Of a DNA stretch of 35,222 nt, positions 31,324-35,222 are shown in pieces; position 1 is the stretch's first letter; the number at the start of each line of letters is the position of its first letter. Source of the DNA: an uncultured Alphaproteobacteria bacterium (GTDB lineage: Bacteria; Pseudomonadota; Alphaproteobacteria; CAAHEQ01; UBA3637). The position numbers and the translations under genes were made by a program. The stretch lies in contig CALXZG010000003.1 of NCBI GenBank assembly GCA_944393195.1, positions 1-35,222 of the forward strand. Direction: 5' to 3'. The notes under the pieces were generated by a model that worked only from the letters and a program-made list of their open reading frames with translations, searched no databases and was not told where the DNA came from.

Positions 31324-32898
31324 ATGATAAAACATATTGTATCATTTGTCATAGGTATCATGTTATTGGGTATGTGTATTCCCGTTCGGGCCGATGGATG
31401 GGCGAAAATTGACAAGGAGTATGCCCGATCGGTTTATACGCCGTCGGCACCTTATGTAAAAGTGAATCCCTTTGGAACGTCGCCGTTATCGGCCATTTTA
31501 AAATTTTCCCTACCACAGCCCGCGAAGGTGTCTATTCGGATTAAAGGTAAAGAGGGGGCCCCGGATTTGGCAACGAATTTTTCGGCGTTTCAAACGGAGT
31601 GGGAGATTCCCGTCTACGGTCTTTATCCCGGTACGGAAAACCGGGTTGAGATTGTCGTGACGGATAACAAGGTATCAAAGACGTACCCGATCGTTGTGAA
31701 AACACCGTTACTATCGGGGGAGATGCCTTGGGTTGTCCCGTTTCAACATCAACAGGGGCAGAATGGTTTTTATGGGGCGAGCGGTGGGCGGAACGGCGGT
31801 TCTTTTTTTGTATTTGACGAGTACGGCTATATTCGCTTTGTCTTTTTAAATCCTCAAGATGCCGTATATCAGCAGGCTTCCTTGATTCATCATCGGTTGG
31901 TTGTTGATAAAGGAGATGGGAAAATAGCGGTTTATTCTTTGTTGGGGGAGAAAATACATGAGTGGCAGGTGCCGGATGATTTCAATAGTTTTCAGCATGG
32001 TATTTACGCCGGTCCCGGAAAGATAATTTTTTTAATCGGCACGTTTCCCGATACGTCCGTTATGATCAAGGGGCATTGGCAAAAGACAGCCAATGATTGG
32101 ATTGTGGCATTTGATTTAGAAACGGGACGAATTGTCAAAAAATGGCATATGGCATCAATTTTAAATCCGGAGCGTTCTGTTTATTTTCAGAGCCCGTCCC
32201 AAGGATGGGGGGCCGATTGGGCACATGTGAATTCAGTTCAATACATACCGCGGGAAGAGGCTTTGCTTGTTTCCGCCAAGCATGTCGGATTCTTTTTAAT
32301 GGGGTATACGGACGGGGATTTAAAATGGTTGGTATCGCCGCATTTGTCTTGGGAAAAATCGGGGGTGGATGGAAAAGGACCGGCTTTGTGGTCCCAACTT
32401 TTAACAGCCGTTGATGACAGATTGTTTCCTTTTGAACGGGAGGTGCAGCAGGGGCGGAAGATTGTTGATTCTTTTCATTGGCCGATGATGAATCATGATG
32501 TCAAAGAAGTAGGACCCGGGGTTATCAGTGTTTTCAGCAATAATGGGCCGTTGGCAGACAAAAGTTTGGTGTCTTTGGATAAAAGCGATGTGTTGTTATT
32601 CGAAATTGATGCGGGAAAGAAAACCGTTCGCTTAAAAAAGAGAATACCATTGCCGTATTATGCCGATATCGCTTCCGGTGTGACATATTTACCCAGGCAG
32701 GATGATTTTTTTGTCTTTCTGTCAAATTTACCCGATCAAAACACGCATGATGTTTTTCACAAAATATATCGCTATGACGGGCGGATGCGTGAGGTTCTTT
32801 TTGAAGCATCTGTATTTTATCAGTCTTATTTTTATCGGATTGAGCCGATATCGTTTTATCGGGCAAAACAGATGGTACCGGATACACGCATCAATTAA
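31324..32898 (+). CDS. Arylsulfotransferase (ASST) family protein A, periplasmic
   Basis: ASST enzymes move sulfate between phenolic compounds in the periplasm through a sulfo-histidine intermediate on a six-bladed propeller. The protein has 524 residues, a signal peptide (about 1-23, VRA-D) and an N-terminal beta-sandwich (about 40-128). The propeller carries family motifs around FQHGI (H225), DWAHVNS (H301) and MNHDVK (H391, the acceptor position). In E. coli AssT the corresponding residues are H252, H356 and H436, with R374 eighteen residues after H356. Here that position is K319 (SAKH) rather than arginine. The mature chain has no cysteine. It converges on paralogue B. The family is firm; activity is uncertain. 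Confidence 0.85.
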   Translation: MIKHIVSFVIGIMLLGMCIPVRADGWAKIDKEYARSVYTPSAPYVKVNPFGTSPLSAILKFSLPQPAKVSIRIKGKEGAPDLATNFSAFQTEWEIPVYGLYPGTENRVEIVVTDNKVSKTYPIVVKTPLLSGEMPWVVPFQHQQGQNGFYGASGGRNGGSFFVFDEYGYIRFVFLNPQDAVYQQASLIHHRLVVDKGDGKIAVYSLLGEKIHEWQVPDDFNSFQHGIYAGPGKIIFLIGTFPDTSVMIKGHWQKTANDWIVAFDLETGRIVKKWHMASILNPERSVYFQSPSQGWGADWAHVNSVQYIPREEALLVSAKHVGFFLMGYTDGDLKWLVSPHLSWEKSGVDGKGPALWSQLLTAVDDRLFPFEREVQQGRKIVDSFHWPMMNHDVKEVGPGVISVFSNNGPLADKSLVSLDKSDVLLFEIDAGKKTVRLKKRIPLPYYADIASGVTYLPRQDDFFVFLSNLPDQNTHDVFHKIYRYDGRMREVLFEASVFYQSYFYRIEPISFYRAKQMVPDTRIN

Positions 32899-32951
32899 AG
32901 CGGAAGAGCATATCGGTAGCAGGGTTGTTATGATGACAGGTTCGTCGGAGA

Positions 32952-34730
32952 TTATCGGACAAGGGTTGTGATGTCAATCGGTTCCATACGGTAATTCCAA
33001 CCGGCACCATGAATGACGGCTTCGAACAGAACCTGATCGGTTATGCGGTTAACGCGGAACAGACGACCGTATTGCAGGTTGGAATTTTTATCCTGTATTT
33101 CGAATACATAGATGACTGCAATCTTATTATCCGGAAGAAAAGAGATATTGGAGCCGGGACCGGAGTAGAAATGTGTCGGGAAAGACCAGACCTGTTCAAT
33201 TGTTTTTTTCTGTTCGTCAATTTTAAACAGCATACCGGTACTGTTTTGGTGGGCAATGATGCGTTTGTTATAGGCGAAGTTATCGTTATTAAAAATACTG
33301 AAATACCCGTTACCGAGGACTTTGGCGTCGTGGGTCGTTGTCGGCCATTGGAAGTGTGGAGATTCCGTCAACCCTTGTTGAACGGCGGTCGGCAGTGGTG
33401 TTCCCGATGAATCGACGGCCGTCAGAACTTTATCCCAGAGTGCCGGGCCGGTTCCGTCCCGACCGGATTTATCGTAGCCAAGTGCGGGACCGAACACCCA
33501 TTTGAGGCGGCCGCTTTGGTAATCAAATTTGACCATCCCGACATGGCGACCGGATAGGACGATACTGTTATCGGAGGTATCGAATTGAACGGAGTTGGTA
33601 TGAATCCAATCAATGGCGCCATAATCTTTTTGAGATGAGCGGACAATAACACTTCTGTCCGGATTGAGAATTTGAGCAATATCCCAGCGGCGGACTTCGT
33701 TCCCCGTTCGATAATCCATTTCCAAAATAATATCGCGGTGTGTCGGTTGTTCGGTTCCTTCGATGTTAGCTGTGGTTCCGGTTTGTGTGCCGATGACGAG
33801 AAAGTTGCCGTTGGGCATACGACCGATCCCGTGGGTAAAGGAGGTAAAGTCTTTCGGATAGGGATAGGATTGTTCTTTCCGACCGAGCAGGGAATATCGG
33901 GTTAGTCCTTTGGAGCGGTGTTCGGTAATGACTTCGCCAGGATACAGATAAGCCATATCGCCGGTATCTATGTTATAGCGAATAAAACCGTATTCATCAT
34001 AGATCAGGCCGTCAAAGGTATAGTAAAAAAGATCTTGGGTATCTTGTTTGATGAGTGGTTGATAGACAATGCGGCGATTGCTGGCCTCCCGAGTTGAAAT
34101 GGTCAACGGGTAGTCGTGTGTTGTGTGATCGGTGATGATGGTCAGAATGATTTGGTTTTTGTGTTTGGGGTATAATCCGATAACGGGCAGGGCGTGTTCC
34201 GTTGTGTTTTCGGGATAATCGAATGTCAGGTCGGCGGCCGGCGGGATACCTTTGACGGTGATACGGGCGCGGGTGGGAGCCGGTGTCGTAAATCGGATTA
34301 AAGCGGAAAGAGGTGTTTTGGCATACGGGTTAAGGACGATATAGGGGGATTCCGGTGTATAATCGGCCAGTTGGTATTCGGTGTCCATACGTTCGTCCGG
34401 TGTCATGAACTCGGAGGTAAGCCATTTATCCTGTTTACGGACTTTTATCGGGTGGCCGTCCGGATGAATCAGCATGAAGTGCGTCGATGTTTCGTTTAAA
34501 ATGTCCCAGACATGATGATCTGTATCGGTTAACAGGCCATTCTTATTTTGTGTCAGGCAGATATTTTTTTGACGTAGGGGCAGGATGTAGGTACACGTGT
34601 TCAGGGCATCGTTTTGAACGGGATGCGGGATTAAGCGATCCTGACGATAAATATTAGCCAAACGTAACAGTAGGAGGCTTTCCAACAAAATCAGAAAAAC
34701 AATACCGACAAAAGTCAACCGTTTTTTCAT
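32952..34730 (-). CDS. Arylsulfotransferase (ASST) family protein B, membrane-anchored
   Basis: This is a paralogue of gene A, with 592 residues. One N-terminal hydrophobic helix (about 5-25) has no clear cleavage site, so the protein probably stays anchored facing the periplasm. An extra ~100-residue segment (about 30-125, two cysteines C46 and C58) precedes the beta-sandwich. The propeller then shows all expected residues: H300 (FTHGIG), H377 (DWIHTNS), R395 (LSGRH, 18 residues later) and H467 (TTTHDAK). It should be the active member of the pair. The ATG lies six bases past the porin-like stop and has no ribosome site of its own, so it depends on coupled translation. No terminator is seen in the 53 bases before gene A's end. 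Confidence 0.87.
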   Translation of the reverse strand: MKKRLTFVGIVFLILLESLLLLRLANIYRQDRLIPHPVQNDALNTCTYILPLRQKNICLTQNKNGLLTDTDHHVWDILNETSTHFMLIHPDGHPIKVRKQDKWLTSEFMTPDERMDTEYQLADYTPESPYIVLNPYAKTPLSALIRFTTPAPTRARITVKGIPPAADLTFDYPENTTEHALPVIGLYPKHKNQIILTIITDHTTHDYPLTISTREASNRRIVYQPLIKQDTQDLFYYTFDGLIYDEYGFIRYNIDTGDMAYLYPGEVITEHRSKGLTRYSLLGRKEQSYPYPKDFTSFTHGIGRMPNGNFLVIGTQTGTTANIEGTEQPTHRDIILEMDYRTGNEVRRWDIAQILNPDRSVIVRSSQKDYGAIDWIHTNSVQFDTSDNSIVLSGRHVGMVKFDYQSGRLKWVFGPALGYDKSGRDGTGPALWDKVLTAVDSSGTPLPTAVQQGLTESPHFQWPTTTHDAKVLGNGYFSIFNNDNFAYNKRIIAHQNSTGMLFKIDEQKKTIEQVWSFPTHFYSGPGSNISFLPDNKIAVIYVFEIQDKNSNLQYGRLFRVNRITDQVLFEAVIHGAGWNYRMEPIDITTLVR

Positions 34731-34736
34731 GGCGTA

Positions 34737-35222
34737 TCAGAGTAAAAATTTAATTTGAACACTACTGATGATAGCGGTGTTGCGTTCTTTTGTCAAGGCG
34801 GGGTTGATGTATAATTGGAAATCCGGAATGATGGTGACAAAATCAGACACGCCCCATGCCCAATATGTTTCCAAAACATTTTCCCACGGGCGGACGGCTT
34901 TGGGGTTCAGACCGCTGACTTTATTGGCGGCAAAACCGATGCCGATTTGATCCAATTCATTGCGTCCCAATGGGTTGTTATACATCACATCCAGAGCATA
35001 GCTTTGTTCGATGCACATACGGTTGCCGGTGGAGCCGTTAATTTTGCCGAACAGCGTCCATTTCCCGATATCCTGACGCATGGTCAAAACCCAGCCGTCG
35101 GCCGGTTTTTTAAAGGCTTTATTAAATTGGCCGGAATATTTTGGAATGGCAGGGCTATGGTAAATCCAACCGGTGATGACTGTTTTGCCTAAATCCGTCA
35201 TATGGGGCGACCATGAGGCGTA
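34737..35222 (-). CDS. Porin-like outer-membrane protein, C-terminal part (5' partial)
   Basis: The frame is open to the right edge (last visible codons encode YASWSPHM), so the ATG at 35201 is probably internal. The visible ~162 residues alternate short strands with turns, as in an outer-membrane barrel, and end NTAIISSVQIKFLL. The segment NVLETYWAWGVSDFVTIIPDFQLYINPALT resembles the end of OprB-type carbohydrate-selective porins (E.yY.....l...PdiQ...nP). It lies directly upstream of ASST paralogue B in one operon. A pore that admits the sulfated or phenolic substrate would fit, but this is inference. Confidence 0.65.
   Translation of the reverse strand, partial: YASWSPHMTDLGKTVITGWIYHSPAIPKYSGQFNKAFKKPADGWVLTMRQDIGKWTLFGKINGSTGNRMCIEQSYALDVMYNNPLGRNELDQIGIGFAANKVSGLNPKAVRPWENVLETYWAWGVSDFVTIIPDFQLYINPALTKERNTAIISSVQIKFLL

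Noticed and set aside
1-35222. CRISPR array, insertion sequence or prophage
   Set aside because: No regularly spaced repeats, transposase or phage structural genes were seen on either strand.

Overview
The window looks like a chromosome segment from an alphaproteobacterium. A DivK-type single-domain regulator, an HdaA-type DnaA homologue beside a DUF2066 protein and an AI-2E-family permease, a heat-shock sigma factor RpoH, gatCAB, and lipid A/Kdo genes together point to a Gram-negative alphaproteobacterium. The cysteine-rich pilin-like surface protein at the left edge and the strong strand asymmetry resemble little-studied gut-associated Alphaproteobacteria (RF32-like lineages). That placement is inference, because no rRNA is present. 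By eye the G+C content is middling. The + strand is richer in G than C even where genes lie on the - strand, as expected for one long leading-strand segment.

Layout. (1) 1-1010: the 3' part of a pilin-like, cysteine-rich, lectin-like surface protein, then a hairpin, a palindromic repeat and tRNA-Ser(GGA). (2) 1523-7216: a tight + operon of divK, a succinyl-CoA synthetase-like pair that has lost its catalytic residues, two unknown exported or membrane proteins, rlmB and a small lipoprotein. (3) 7223-9340: a large unknown - strand protein with its own strong promoter. (4) 9526-12760: gatCAB, ended by a terminator, then rnhA. (5) 13339-15045: a divergent DsbD-like membrane thiol protein that lacks the expected membrane cysteine. 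(6) 15135-18900: infC, which probably starts at ATT; rpoH, preceded by a short leader ORF; tolB; and a proline-rich lipoprotein. (7) 19036-19389: a HIT hydrolase (-). (8) 19486-25683: an overlapping operon of DUF2066 protein, AI-2E-family permease, hdaA, ftsK, lolA and an exported ankyrin-like protein. (9) 25665-26231: a pseudo-receiver regulator (-), divergent from waaA-lpxK-lpxL (26293-29434). (10) 29431-30123: an unknown membrane protein (-) whose promoter spacer holds a perfect palindrome. (11) 30379-35222: a DUF3943 protein and two convergent arylsulfotransferase-family genes, the second in an operon behind a porin-like gene cut by the window edge.

How the genes work together. Much of the window is core: transamidation of tRNA, translation initiation, heat-shock transcription, envelope integrity (TolB), replication control and chromosome segregation (HdaA, FtsK), lipoprotein transport (LolA) and lipid A/Kdo assembly. 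The unusual parts are the SCS-like pair without its phosphohistidine, the arylsulfotransferase/porin/DUF3943 locus, the leader ORF in front of rpoH, the pseudo-receiver regulator, the DsbD-like protein, and the left-edge adhesin-like protein. No CRISPR array, insertion sequence or prophage was seen.
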